A model generated the notes under the pieces. That model did not search any database, was not told the origin of the DNA, and worked only from the letters and a program-made list of their open reading frames with translations. A DNA stretch of 26,283 nt from DASTPP01 sp035762175 (GTDB lineage Bacteria; Myxococcota_A; Polyangia; Polyangiales; Polyangiaceae): the NCBI GenBank assembly GCA_035762175.1, contig DASTPP010000289.1, positions 1 to 26,283 on the forward strand. The letters run 5' to 3'. Every line of letters begins with the position of its first letter. The first letter of the stretch is position 1. The translations under genes were made by a program, and so were the position numbers. Positions 1-7,805 of this stretch are shown in pieces.

Positions 1-158
1 AGCGCGCCGTCGAGGGCGAAGGCGCGCAGCCGCTCGCGCACGAAGCCCTCGAGGGCGGCGGCCGGCGCGGCCCTCGCCGCGCACGCGGCCCGGCCCCCCT
101 TGTCGCGGCGCGAGCAGCGGTAGTAGCGGTAGCGGCGCCCCTCCGGGCGAACGGCACC
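1..158 (-). pseudogene. Serine recombinase C-terminal fragment (zinc beta-ribbon region)
   Basis: Read on the minus strand, this stretch encodes a GRRYRYYRCS segment, then a basic stretch, then AAALEGFVRERLRAF. This is the pattern seen just after the first CxxC in the recombinase zinc beta-ribbon of large serine recombinases (RYRYYxC ... PAxxLExxVxxxLRxx). The second zinc Cys pair is partly visible (YYRCS and RAAC). The catalytic resolvase domain and the first CxxC are missing, because the homology stops near 150-158 where plus-strand kinase sequence begins. It continues off the left edge, so the true C-terminus is not seen. It is a remnant: cut at one end by a rearrangement and at the other by the window. 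Recognition is by motif pattern only. Confidence 0.6.
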
Positions 159-1080
159 TGCATCTTGCTCGACTTCGGCCTCGTCAAGGTGCTGGCCGAC
201 GCGGGCCGCTTCGGCCCGCAGGGCTTCACGACGGGCCCGGGCCAGATCGATCGGGACCAAGCGCCACCTGCCGCCCGAGATCTTCGGCCACCCCGCGAGC
301 GATCACCGCGCGGACATCTACGCCGCCGGCGTCGTGCTCGTCGAGTTGCTCACGGGCCGGCTGCCGCTCGATGACGCGCCCGAGGATATCTACATGACCT
401 ACCTCGAGCGGCACGGCTTCCCGCGCCCGTACGACCGGCCGCCGGGGCCGCGCGTGCCGGACGCGCTGCGGCCCGTCGTCGAGCGCGCGACGGCCAACGA
501 GCCGTCGGAGCGCTTCGAGTCGGCGCGCGAGTTCGCGGTCGAGCTCGGCTGGGCGTGCCAGCGGGGCGGCATCGAGTTCGCCCCGGCGAGGCCGCTCGCG
601 GCGCCGCCCCTGCCCGCCGCGCCGCCCCCGCCCGCCGCGCGGCGCCTGACGCCCGCCCTGCACGGGACCCTCGGGGCCGCCCTCGGGGCGGCCTCGACGC
701 TCGCCCTGTTCGGAGCGTGGGAGGCGCCCCCAGTCCTCGTCACCGCCGAGGCCCGGGCCCTCGGGCCGGAGCGGCCAGCCGCCGCGGTGCCGCACGAAGC
801 CGTGTCAACGTACGAAGCTGTGACGGCGCCCGAAGCCGTCGACGCGCCCGAGGTCGTGGCCGCGCCCGAGGCTCCCGCCGTCAAGGCCCCGCCGCGCGCT
901 GCGGCGAGCGCGTCGGACGCGAAGACCGACCGGCGGGCCCGGCTCGAGGCCAAGCTCCGCGGCGGCAAGGGCGACGTCGCCGACGCGTTCGCCCTCAAGC
1001 GCCTGTGCTTCGAGGCGGGCGACAAAGCGTGCCTGCAACGCGCCAACGACTTCATCCACGGCCTGTCGAGCGGGCGATGA
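156..1080 (+). pseudogene. Truncated, frameshifted Ser/Thr protein kinase (C-lobe, TM, tail)
   Basis: Protein kinase C-lobe. LLDFGLVKVL (DFG magnesium loop) starts near 165 and runs to TTGPGQI at about 248. The frame then shifts by one base: skipping the g at 249 gives IGTKRHLPPEIFG (activation-segment GT...PPE) and DIYAAGVVLVELLTG (subdomain IX Asp). The whole N-lobe and HRD catalytic loop are absent; a recombinase fragment in the opposite orientation lies there instead. After the C-lobe come a Pro/Ala linker, one transmembrane segment (about 655-720) and a short tail with two Cys, as in myxobacterial membrane kinases. The last codon overlaps the next ATG (ATGA at 1077-1080), so the 3' part belongs to an operon with the PEGA-like gene. 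It cannot be an active kinase as sequenced. A single-base sequencing error could explain the frameshift but not the missing N-lobe. Confidence 0.75.
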
Positions 1081-2930
1081 AGGCGCTCGGCCGGGCCTGC
1101 CTCGCCTTGGCCTTCGTCGCCGCGCCGGCGGCGGGCGCGCCGATGGGGCCGGGCGTCGAGCCCGCGCACGTGCTGGCGCTCGATACGGACGCCGACGAGC
1201 TCGACGCCGCCGCCAAGACGATGACCAACACCTTGCGCCAGCGCGTCCTCGACGGCGAGGAGTACACGCTCGGCGGGCAGAGCCCGCAGCTCGTCGTGGT
1301 GGCGAGGGAAGCGAAGTGCGCCGTCGGGCGTCTGGGCAAGCCGTCGGTCGAAGCGAACGAACGCGTCTTCGACGCCGCCTGCCTGAAGCGCATCGCCGCG
1401 CACGTCGGCGCGAAGCGCTTCTTCTGGGGCTTCGTCCACCCCGAAGGGGGCCGGCCCGTCGTGCGCCTGCACCTCTGGCAGGAGGGCCGGGCCGATCGCG
1501 TCGCGGCCCTGCCCTACGACCCGGACGCGCGCGATCGGATTGCCGAGCGCCTCTACCGCAAGCTCGTGACGCCCGAGAAGTTCGGCGACGTGCTCGTCAC
1601 GGGGCCGCCCGTCGAGGGCGACCTGTACGTCGACGGCAAGCCCGCCGGGCCGTTCGGAACGGGAACCGAGCTGACGCTGGCAGCGGGCGAGCGCGCGCTG
1701 GACGTGCGGCAAGGGCCCCGCGTCGTGGCCCGCGGCCGCGCCCGGGTCGAGGCCGGCGGGCGCGCCGAGGCGAGGCTCGAGCCGGTCTCCGAACCCGCTC
1801 CCTCGCCCCCCGAGCGGCCCTTCCACGAGCCGCCGCCCGTCGTCGTCCGCCCGCGCCCCTCGGCGTGGCCGTGGGTCTTGGGGGGCACGGCGGCGGCGGG
1901 GCTCGCGGGCGCGGGCGTCTTCTGGGCGCTGCGCCAGGGCGAGCGGCGCGACCTCGAGGGGGCGTGCTTCGACAAGCGCTGCCCCGAGCGGGAGGGCGAC
2001 GCCGTCGGGCGCGGGCGCGCCTTCACCGCGCTCTCGGGCGCCTCGCTCGGGGTCGGCGTCGCCGCGGGCGCGGGGCTCGCGGCGTACCTGCTGACGCCGC
2101 GCCGGGCGCCGCCCGTCGCCGGCGCCGTCGTGCCGCTGCCCGGCGGCGGCGTGGTAGGCCTGTCGGGGAGTTTCTTACCCGATGGCCCGCCCCCTCGCGC
2201 TCGGCGCCCCGGCCGCCCTCGCCTGCCTGTCCTGGGTCGCCTGCTTCGACTATCGGGTCGACCCCGCGGGCTTCTGTCAGGGCAGGCCCGACGACCCCTC
2301 GTGCCCCGGCGCGGGCGCCTCGGGGGCGTCCGGGGCGACGGGCTCGGCCGGGGCGGGGGCGGGCTGCACCTTGGGCGGCGGTTCGGGCGGCGCCTCGGGG
2401 CTCGGCGGCGGGGGCGCGGGGGGCGCCGGGGGCCTCGTCTGCGACGCGCCCGAGGTCGACTGCGACGGCAGCTGCGTCGACGTGACGGCGAGCGACGCCG
2501 CGAACTGCGGCGAATGCGGCTACGCGTGCGGCGCGGGCTCGGCCTGCACGGCCGGGGCGTGCTCGCCCGTGGCGGTGGTGAGCGGGGTGGTGGCGCCGTA
2601 CGCCTTCGCGCTCGACGCCGAGAGCGTGTACTTCGTCGTGCCCGTCAAGGACGAGCGCGCGGTGCCGCCGGCGGTGCCGCCAGCTGTACAGCGGGCGCCT
2701 CGTGCCGGAGGCACGCCGACGTCGGTGTTCGGCACGATCGCGTCCGTTCGCTCACGCTCACTGGCGCTGGTCAACGGCACACTCTACTTCGGCGACCTGG
2801 ACAACAATGGTGTGCTACGCAAGGGCGCGACGGCGGGCGGCGACGTGACGACGCACCTCGCCGACCAGCCCGCGATGCAGCACCTGGTGGCGGCCGACGG
2901 GCGGCTCTGGTGGAGCACGACTGGTGGTGA
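1077..2930 (+). CDS. PEGA-like secreted/membrane protein; stop codon apparently lost at 2175
   Basis: The start is the ATG overlapping the kinase stop (ATGA). A signal peptide (ALGRACLALAFVAAPAAGAP) is followed by a domain with conserved-looking Cys (AREAKCAVG, DAACLKRI). A PEGA-like segment follows (GDLYVDGKPAGPFGTGTELTLAAGERAL, roughly residues 180-210), then a Pro-rich linker, a transmembrane helix (WPWVLGGTAAAGLAGAGVFW) and a second hydrophobic stretch near the C-terminus. Protein-like sequence ends at GGGVVGLSGSF (to 2174). The next codon is TTA, very rare in this GC-rich DNA and one base from TAA or TGA; beyond it the frame is only Arg/Gly-rich antiframe of the next gene. As sequenced the frame runs to 2930, so the functional product is probably about 366 residues, ending at 2174. 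The family is known as a kinase-operon companion in myxobacteria; its exact function is unknown. Confidence 0.75.
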   Translation: MKALGRACLALAFVAAPAAGAPMGPGVEPAHVLALDTDADELDAAAKTMTNTLRQRVLDGEEYTLGGQSPQLVVVAREAKCAVGRLGKPSVEANERVFDAACLKRIAAHVGAKRFFWGFVHPEGGRPVVRLHLWQEGRADRVAALPYDPDARDRIAERLYRKLVTPEKFGDVLVTGPPVEGDLYVDGKPAGPFGTGTELTLAAGERALDVRQGPRVVARGRARVEAGGRAEARLEPVSEPAPSPPERPFHEPPPVVVRPRPSAWPWVLGGTAAAGLAGAGVFWALRQGERRDLEGACFDKRCPEREGDAVGRGRAFTALSGASLGVGVAAGAGLAAYLLTPRRAPPVAGAVVPLPGGGVVGLSGSFLPDGPPPRARRPGRPRLPVLGRLLRLSGRPRGLLSGQARRPLVPRRGRLGGVRGDGLGRGGGGLHLGRRFGRRLGARRRGRGGRRGPRLRRARGRLRRQLRRRDGERRRELRRMRLRVRRGLGLHGRGVLARGGGERGGGAVRLRARRRERVLRRARQGRARGAAGGAASCTAGASCRRHADVGVRHDRVRSLTLTGAGQRHTLLRRPGQQWCATQGRDGGRRRDDAPRRPARDAAPGGGRRAALVEHDWW

Positions 2931-3588
2931 TTCGAGCCGCCTGCGCCGCGCCCCGGCAACGGGCACGCCGACGATGGCGGAGGAACTCTTGCCGGGCCCG
3001 TCGTTCGTGCAGTTCGGCCGCGTGCCGGCGCTCGCCGTTGAGGGCACGGGCGCCGCAACGGCGGCCTTCTGGGTCAACGCCGGCGGCAGCGTCACCACCG
3101 ACAAGGGCCTGTGGCGCAAGACAGGCGCGGCGGCCCCGGTCAAGCTGGTGCCAGGCGGCGCCATGGTGACGCTCGCCTTGGGCGACGCCGACGTGTTCGT
3201 CGCCGACAAGACGGCGGGCATCGGCAAGGCGGCGACGGGCGCGACGGCCCCCGTCGCGCTCACGCCCGTCGTGCCCGCGCCCCAGGTGGGCGGGGCGGTG
3301 CAAGGCCTGACGGTCTCGGGCGACAGGCTGTACTGGCTGGCCGTCAACGCCGGCCAGCTCGAGGTGCATCGCAGCGGGCTCGACGGCGCGGGCGCGCGGG
3401 TGCTGGGGCGCGTCCAGGCCAAGAGCGCGGCCTATTGGGGCGCGCCCCTCGGTGCCGCGCAGCTCACCGTCGACGGCGGCTTCGTCTACTTCAGCGACCC
3501 GGGCACGCTGACGGGCGACGTGCAGGATGACAACCTGAGCGGTGTGACGGGGGCGGCTGATGGGGCGATCTACCGGTTGCCGGAGTGA
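2182..3588 (+). CDS. Lipoprotein with Gly-rich linker, Cys cluster and propeller-like repeats
   Basis: The 468-residue product has a signal sequence ending in LSWVAC, a plausible lipobox. A long Gly/Ala/Ser linker follows (about residues 45-85), then a Cys cluster (CDGSCV, NCGECGYACG, CTAGAC) common in myxobacterial surface lipoproteins. The rest (about residues 135-468) has repeated blades of the form YFVVPV, LYFGDLDNNGVLRK, LWWSTTGG, AAFWVNAGG, LYWLAV, FVYFSDPG, which suggests a beta-propeller. ATG 2182 is preceded by a GGGGAG about 11 bases upstream and lies just after the presumed lost stop of the gene before it. It is the third gene of the kinase operon and probably an outer-membrane or periplasmic binding protein. 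Ligand unknown. Confidence 0.85.
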   Translation: MARPLALGAPAALACLSWVACFDYRVDPAGFCQGRPDDPSCPGAGASGASGATGSAGAGAGCTLGGGSGGASGLGGGGAGGAGGLVCDAPEVDCDGSCVDVTASDAANCGECGYACGAGSACTAGACSPVAVVSGVVAPYAFALDAESVYFVVPVKDERAVPPAVPPAVQRAPRAGGTPTSVFGTIASVRSRSLALVNGTLYFGDLDNNGVLRKGATAGGDVTTHLADQPAMQHLVAADGRLWWSTTGGDSSRLRRAPATGTPTMAEELLPGPSFVQFGRVPALAVEGTGAATAAFWVNAGGSVTTDKGLWRKTGAAAPVKLVPGGAMVTLALGDADVFVADKTAGIGKAATGATAPVALTPVVPAPQVGGAVQGLTVSGDRLYWLAVNAGQLEVHRSGLDGAGARVLGRVQAKSAAYWGAPLGAAQLTVDGGFVYFSDPGTLTGDVQDDNLSGVTGAADGAIYRLPE

Positions 3589-3936
3589 GGGGGGATGAGC
3601 AAGGGAGCGGCTGCAGGTGGCGGGCTGTCTGGGGCCGTAAGGCGGAGAAGCGACAAACATCCCGTGCTGGGCCGAGCCCCCCTCCTCGTCACCCGGAAGT
3701 ACAACCTTTCGTGGCTGCCTTCCCGATGGCCCACCCGCTCGCGCACCTACGCATCGGCCAGGGGGTCGCCCCCCTTGCCGCAAGGCTCGCTACCGGCCGG
3801 GCGGGCTGACGCTTGGCCGGGCGGGGCTCGCACCCGCTGGACAACAGACCGAGGTTCATGAAGTTCTTCGTCACCTCACTTCGTTCGGACCAGCCTTGCC
3901 TGGTCGCACTGGATTCGGTGACTTCGGTAACTCGTG

Positions 3937-4052
3937 GCATTTTCCAGCGTCGGCGGAACGAAGCCGCCGCGACCCCTTCGGCCCCGCCTCGCGCCCGGCC
4001 TCTGCTCGCACGGCGCACCCCCACCGACACCTCGTTGGTTCACCTATCCGCC
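3937..4052 (+). repeat. Dispersed repeat R2, copy A
   Basis: A ~116-bp segment starting GCATTTTCCAGCG and ending CGTTGGTTCACCTATCCGCC is closely matched by 6493-6610 in the same orientation, with scattered substitutions. Shared landmarks are GGCCCCGC, GCCCGGCCTC, GCTCGCAC and CTCGTTGGTT. Both copies lie in non-coding or broken sequence. It also aligns weakly with the reverse strand of repeat R1 around TTCCAGTGACA / TTTCAGTGACA, so R1 and R2 may be branches of one family. Confidence 0.7.
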
Positions 4053-4254
4053 CAAGTCCTGACACTGAAGGCAGGCGGCTCCGGGCGAGGCAAGCGAGAC
4101 GGCAGAAGCGAGGTTTGAGTGCAGCGGCGGGCGCCATTCTGTTGGCGCTGCAAGGCTCGCTCGTTAATTGCCGAGCGACTGAGGCCAATCGAAGCAGTCT
4201 AGTAGAGCGACAAGCCCAATAAATCCAAATCGAGGCGTGCGACCGAGGTGACAT

Positions 4255-4290
4255 ATCGAACCAACATGACGTATCCAACCAACATGACGT
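4255..4290. repeat. 18-bp tandem duplication
   Basis: ATCGAACCAACATGACGT (4255-4272) is followed immediately by ATCCAACCAACATGACGT (4273-4290), differing at one base. It lies in the AT-richer leader upstream of the metzincin gene. Function unknown; it could be a duplicated regulator site or a simple slippage product. Confidence 0.7.
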
Positions 4291-4639
4291 GCCGTTTATT
4301 TGTGATATGTATCAAAAAAATACTTGAAAGAAGTTTGGCCGTTCGGTACTCTGGAATAGCTGCGAAGTTTGCCTCTGGTGGTGTTTTGTGTTTGCAGGGG
4401 CGATTGTGGGCGCCTGCCAAGAGCCAGCGCCGTTCGAACTGCCAGCTAATGCTTATTGAATACTCGGCGCGGCAGGGGAGACGTGTGGGGCGAGTGTGTA
4501 GTGCTCAGCGTCAACAGTTTGTGCCGGTGGCAAGCGCCTTGTAGCCGTCAATTGGGGTACGAATGTGAAAGAAAAATAGACGCGGCTGCTCATTAGACCG
4601 CCGCGGTTTCACTCAGGATCTCCGAAGAGGGAACGGGCC

Positions 4640-6136
4640 ATGTTTTTTTCGCGTCTTCCCAGCCGGCTAGCCGGCCCGTCGATCGTGAGCGCCTCGCTCC
4701 TGGCAGTGAGCTGCGTCGGCTCTTCTCCGCGGGCGGACGAGAATACCGGTCAAACGAACATGAGCTTCGACGAGTTCGAGGCGCAGACCTACCGTGAACC
4801 GGCGACGGGCGTTTATATCGTTGACGGTGACACGCCGGTCCTGAACGCTGACGCGCTGCGTGGGTTTTTCGACGACCATGTCCAGCAAGGCGCACTCATC
4901 GTTAACCAAGCCGGAGGCGTTGACGACCGGTGGGACGACACTCAGAAGCGCAACCTGACCTACTGCGTGAGCAGTGCCTTCGGGGGCAACCACTCGGCGG
5001 TGGCACAAGCGATGGTCAGTGCCGCCGCGGCCTGGGAGGCTACGGCAAATGTCGATTTCATTCACCTGAGCGCCCAAGACAACGCCTGCAATCCGAGCAA
5101 CACGAGCGTCGTCTTTGACGTCAGTCCCACGAGCGGGCAACCCTACTTGGCGCGGGCCTTCTTCCCCAAGTATGCCCGGCCTTTTCGCAATATCCTGATC
5201 GACTCGCAGTCCTTTGGTCATATTGTTCCCTACACGCTAACGGGCATTCTGCGTCATGAGCTTGGCCACGCGCTCGGCTTCCGACATGAGCACACCCGCA
5301 CCGAGGCCGCAACCTGCTTCGAAGACAGCAATTGGAGGGCCCTAACTACCTACGACGCTGCCTCGGTCATGCACTATCCGCAGTGCAACGGTACCAACGC
5401 TGGCGATCTCGTGCTCACTCAGCGCGACAGAAGTGGGGCGGCGCTTCTCTATGGGTCTCCCTACATTTGGACCGCGGGGTATGCGACAACAGAATATAGC
5501 GATACGCGAGGCTGGTCTGGTTCAAGCTTTTACTGGGGCACAATCGAATACACTGACCTGAACGGCGACGGCAGGAGTGACGTCTGCGGCCGCTCCTCCG
5601 CCGGCCTCCTGTGCGCCCTGTCCAACGGCGCGTCCTTCGGCGCGCCCGCCTACTGGGCCACCGAGTACGGCAATAACACGGGGTGGGGCACCGCGAACTA
5701 TTACTGGCAAACGATTCAGTATCCTGATCTGAACGGCGACGGCAAGAGCGACGTCTGCGGCCGCTCCTCCGCCGGCCTCCTGTGCGCCCTGTCCAACGGC
5801 GCGTCCTTCGGCGCGCCCGCCTACTGGGCCACCGAGTACGGCAACGCGACCGGGTGGAGCACCGCCGACTACTATTGGAAGACCATTCGCTACCCCGACC
5901 TGAACGGTGACGGCAAGAGCGACGTCTGCGGCCGCTCCTCCGCCGGCCTCCTGTGCGCCCTGTCCAACGGCGCGTCCTTCGGCGCGCCTTCTTACCGCAG
6001 CAATCAGTACGACAACGTGACAGGCTGGTCTTCAGCCGAGTACTACTGGGACACAATTGCATACCCGGATCTCGACGGGGACGGCAATCAGGACGTCTGC
6101 GGCCGCGCTTCTGGCGGCCTGTTTTGCGCGCACTGA
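4640..6136 (+). CDS. Lipoprotein metzincin metallopeptidase with VCBS/FG-GAP repeats
   Basis: Secreted zinc endopeptidase, 498 residues. The signal peptide ends in LLAVSC (lipobox). The catalytic domain carries HELGHALGFRH at residues 206-216 (zinc ligands H206, H210, H216; general base E207), followed by EHTR, and a Met-turn SVMHYP with M244. This is the metzincin arrangement, closest in style to M12A/M10-type bacterial proteases. From about residue 270, four repeats of exactly 57 residues each carry DLNGDGxSDVCGR, a calcium-binding VCBS/FG-GAP blade; the last is cut short at GGLFCAH and the stop. Start ATG 4640 has an upstream GAGGGA. The gene is monocistronic: a long AT-rich leader precedes it and an inverted-repeat element begins at the stop. 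Probable role: surface or secreted proteolysis of prey or environmental protein. Substrate unknown. Confidence 0.93.
   Translation: MFFSRLPSRLAGPSIVSASLLAVSCVGSSPRADENTGQTNMSFDEFEAQTYREPATGVYIVDGDTPVLNADALRGFFDDHVQQGALIVNQAGGVDDRWDDTQKRNLTYCVSSAFGGNHSAVAQAMVSAAAAWEATANVDFIHLSAQDNACNPSNTSVVFDVSPTSGQPYLARAFFPKYARPFRNILIDSQSFGHIVPYTLTGILRHELGHALGFRHEHTRTEAATCFEDSNWRALTTYDAASVMHYPQCNGTNAGDLVLTQRDRSGAALLYGSPYIWTAGYATTEYSDTRGWSGSSFYWGTIEYTDLNGDGRSDVCGRSSAGLLCALSNGASFGAPAYWATEYGNNTGWGTANYYWQTIQYPDLNGDGKSDVCGRSSAGLLCALSNGASFGAPAYWATEYGNATGWSTADYYWKTIRYPDLNGDGKSDVCGRSSAGLLCALSNGASFGAPSYRSNQYDNVTGWSSAEYYWDTIAYPDLDGDGNQDVCGRASGGLFCAH
5579..6108 (+). repeat. 171-bp tandem coding repeats in the metzincin gene
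   Basis: The motif beginning GACGTCTGCGGCCGC recurs at 5579, 5750, 5921 and 6092, a constant 171-bp (57-codon) period. Between the first two copies about 95 bp are essentially identical, including silent sites, and the third shares about 68 bp. The flanking parts of each unit differ. The fourth is diverged and truncated. Identity at silent sites suggests recent duplication or gene conversion. Confidence 0.85.
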
Positions 6137-6432
6137 TACAGCCGGCGGATGGGTTCGCCCGGTCGGGCGCCCCGGACTCGAAGTCCGGGGCACGGCGTCG
6201 CCCCTTCGTGCCGCGCGGAATCGAACCGGTTCGGCGCGCAAAGTCCGGCCCTCGCTGGGGCCGGACTCCCGCGGGCTTTGGCTGTGGGGCGAGCGTTGCG
6301 AAGCGGCTCGCGGCGCGCGAGCCCGCCCCCACCGAGGGGCGGGCTTTGCTCTCCGTTCGAGCGGGCCACGCCGTGCCCCGGACTTCCAGTCCGGGGCGCC
6401 CGACCGGGCGAACCCATCCGCCGCCTGTATGA
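6136..6432. mobile_element. ~296-bp MITE-like element with ~63-bp terminal inverted repeats
   Basis: The left arm, ATACAGCCGGCGGATGGGTT onward to about 6198, is matched by the reverse complement of 6369-6431 with only a couple of mismatches. Each arm itself contains a small hairpin (CCCCGGACT ... AGTCCGGGG). The core has two more hairpins: AGTCCGGCCC/GGGCCGGACT near 6240-6270 and GCCCGCCCC/GGGGCGGGC near 6321-6345. No transposase is encoded. The left end begins at the last base of the metzincin stop codon, and similarity may extend slightly outward (TTTTGCGC on both sides). No certain target duplication is seen. It could be a non-autonomous transposon or a large structured intergenic repeat. 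Confidence 0.75.
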
Positions 6433-6492
6433 GGCGCAAAAGCGCGGCAACGTCCAGACGCTCGAGGTAGACCTCCCCTCCACTTCTATTTT

Positions 6493-6610
6493 GCGGCATG
6501 TTCCAGTGACAGCGGAGCGAGGCCGCCACGACCCCCTCGGCCCCGCCGAGCGCCCGGCCTCCGCTCGCACAGCGCACCCCACCGACTCCTCGTTGGTTCC
6601 CCTATCCGCC
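6493..6610 (+). repeat. Dispersed repeat R2, copy B
   Basis: Second copy of the element at 3937-4052. It starts GCGGCATGTTCCAGTGACAG and ends CCTATCCGCC. It lies between the MITE-like element and the broken minus-strand gene at 6602-6925, whose reading frame runs into the repeat. Confidence 0.7.
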
Positions 6611-6925
6611 TCGACGTCGCCCCAGGGTTCGTCGCGCGACAGCAGGCGCCGCGCCTCGGTCAGCGTCGCGTTGGCCTGCGCCGCACGCCCGCCGGCGCGG
6701 CGAAGCGCGGTGGCAAAACGAGCCAACGAGGCCGCGCGCCGCGCGCCCGATCGGGGCACGGGCGTGAGCGAGCGCCGCCCCGGAGGCCCCCGCGTCGACC
6801 AACGCCCCGACCCTTGCCGGGTGTAGCGCCGCGGCCAGGTCGGACGCCGCGACGCGCGGCAGGAGCGCGCACCACGCCGCCACGCATTCGCTCGTCGACG
6901 GCGGAGGGTCGGGGGCTTCGGCCAT
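6602..6925 (-). pseudogene. Broken small gene of unknown function, frameshifted
   Basis: Minus-strand coding begins at ATG 6925 (MAEAPDPPPSTSECVAAW) and looks protein-like to about 6725 (HARAPIGRAAR). The protein-like reading then moves to another frame (LARFATALRRAGGRAAQANA, then LTEARRLLSRDEPWGDVEAD) and runs into repeat R2 at 6610. A single-base shift near 6720-6740 joins the two halves. The product would be a short Ala-rich helical protein of about 110 residues with no recognised domain. It is divergent from the ATP-grasp-like gene at 7080. Confidence 0.5.
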
Positions 6926-7079
6926 GCCCGCGGCGTATCACGACGCGGCGCGCGCGGCGGCAACCGACCCGCGGCACCCCGGCGAGCTTGCCAAACCGGC
7001 CCGGGGGCGACCGACTTACCGAGACGCGCTATCGTCGACCCACGGCGCCGCCACGGCTCGCCGTCGGGCCTATCGCCGA

Positions 7080-7793
7080 ATGACGAACGACCTCCCCCTG
7101 GCGATCGACCCGTACCCGTGGCTCGACTACTACGACCATTGGTTCGAGCGCGTGCGCGACGGCGTTCCCGTCTGGCGGCGCAACACCCGGCCCGACTTTC
7201 CCGGGCGCACGGCTCAGCTCACGACGCTCGCCGAGGCCCTCACGTCGTTCGGGGCGCCGGCCCGCGTGCCCCCGTTCGGCGTCGCCGGCGCCGAGCCCCT
7301 CGTCGGGCCGTCGCCTTCGCCGCACGAGCGGGTCATCGCCTACGAGCGCGAAGATCTGCACCAGGGCCAGGGGCGGTACCTGACGAACCTCGCCGACGTG
7401 CCCGCCGGCACGCTCTGGGTCGCCTTCGTGCCGCCTCCCGGCGGTCGCGGCCAGTCGGTGCGTTGGCTGCGGGTCGGTCGGCACGCATTCGCGCTACGTT
7501 ACGTTTCGGACGACGACTGGCGCAGCAACGTAGACACCTCGGCCATCGACGTCGAGGGACTCGCGCTCCCCGCGCCCGTCATGGCCATGACCGACGAGCT
7601 CATGCGCCGCGCCCGCTCGCCCCTGCTCGCCGTCGATTGCACCGTCGCGGAAGGCGGCGGCCTCTGGGCCACCGACCTCAACTGGGCGCCGGGCCTGCGC
7701 GGCTCGGGCGTGCAAGACCACCTGCCCGCGCGGGCGTGCGCCGACGCGATCAAGCGCTCGTGGTACGAGCTGCACGGGCTCGCGACGCCGTAG
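7080..7793 (+). CDS. ATP-grasp-like protein (C-terminal lobe only), hypothetical
   Basis: The 237-residue product starts at ATG 7080 (MTNDLPLAIDPYPWLDYYDH). The frame is open further upstream, but the upstream part is Arg/Pro-rich and has poor codon quality. The C-terminal third, LLAVDCTVAEGGG then LWATDLNWAPGLRGSG, resembles the last strand and Asp/Asn metal-binding motif of ATP-grasp enzymes (DxNxxPGLxGxG). There is no clear N-terminal ATP-grasp fold, so it may be a diverged or shortened member. No strong ribosome binding site is visible. It is convergent with the NADAR gene, with a gap of only 12 bases. Function uncertain; that it is a real gene is well supported by its GC-ending codon pattern. 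Confidence 0.75.
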   Translation: MTNDLPLAIDPYPWLDYYDHWFERVRDGVPVWRRNTRPDFPGRTAQLTTLAEALTSFGAPARVPPFGVAGAEPLVGPSPSPHERVIAYEREDLHQGQGRYLTNLADVPAGTLWVAFVPPPGGRGQSVRWLRVGRHAFALRYVSDDDWRSNVDTSAIDVEGLALPAPVMAMTDELMRRARSPLLAVDCTVAEGGGLWATDLNWAPGLRGSGVQDHLPARACADAIKRSWYELHGLATP

Positions 7794-7805
7794 CTCGCTC
7801 GCGCC

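Larger units (their letters stand above)
3589..4639. other. Gene-poor 1-kb intergenic
   Basis: No reading frame here has convincing codon bias or recognisable motifs. It contains one R2 repeat copy (3937-4052), an 18-bp tandem duplication (4255-4290) and an unusually AT-rich patch (about 4290-4380) that probably holds the promoter of the metzincin gene at 4640, although no clear -35/-10 pair can be named. The composition changes sharply from the GC-rich genes on the left. Confidence 0.5.

Noticed and set aside
399..1826. Long minus-strand open frame of 475 codons opposite the kinase and PEGA-like genes
   Set aside because: Arg/Gly/Pro-rich antiframe of well-supported plus-strand genes; no domain and no plausible start.
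3760..3870. Possible tRNA-like hairpin sequence with a GGTTCATGAAGTTC segment
   Set aside because: No cloverleaf could be drawn with a proper acceptor stem, anticodon arm and T-loop.
5415..6332. Arg-rich 305-codon minus-strand frame with internal repeats opposite the metzincin
   Set aside because: The repeats simply mirror the VCBS repeats on the coding strand.
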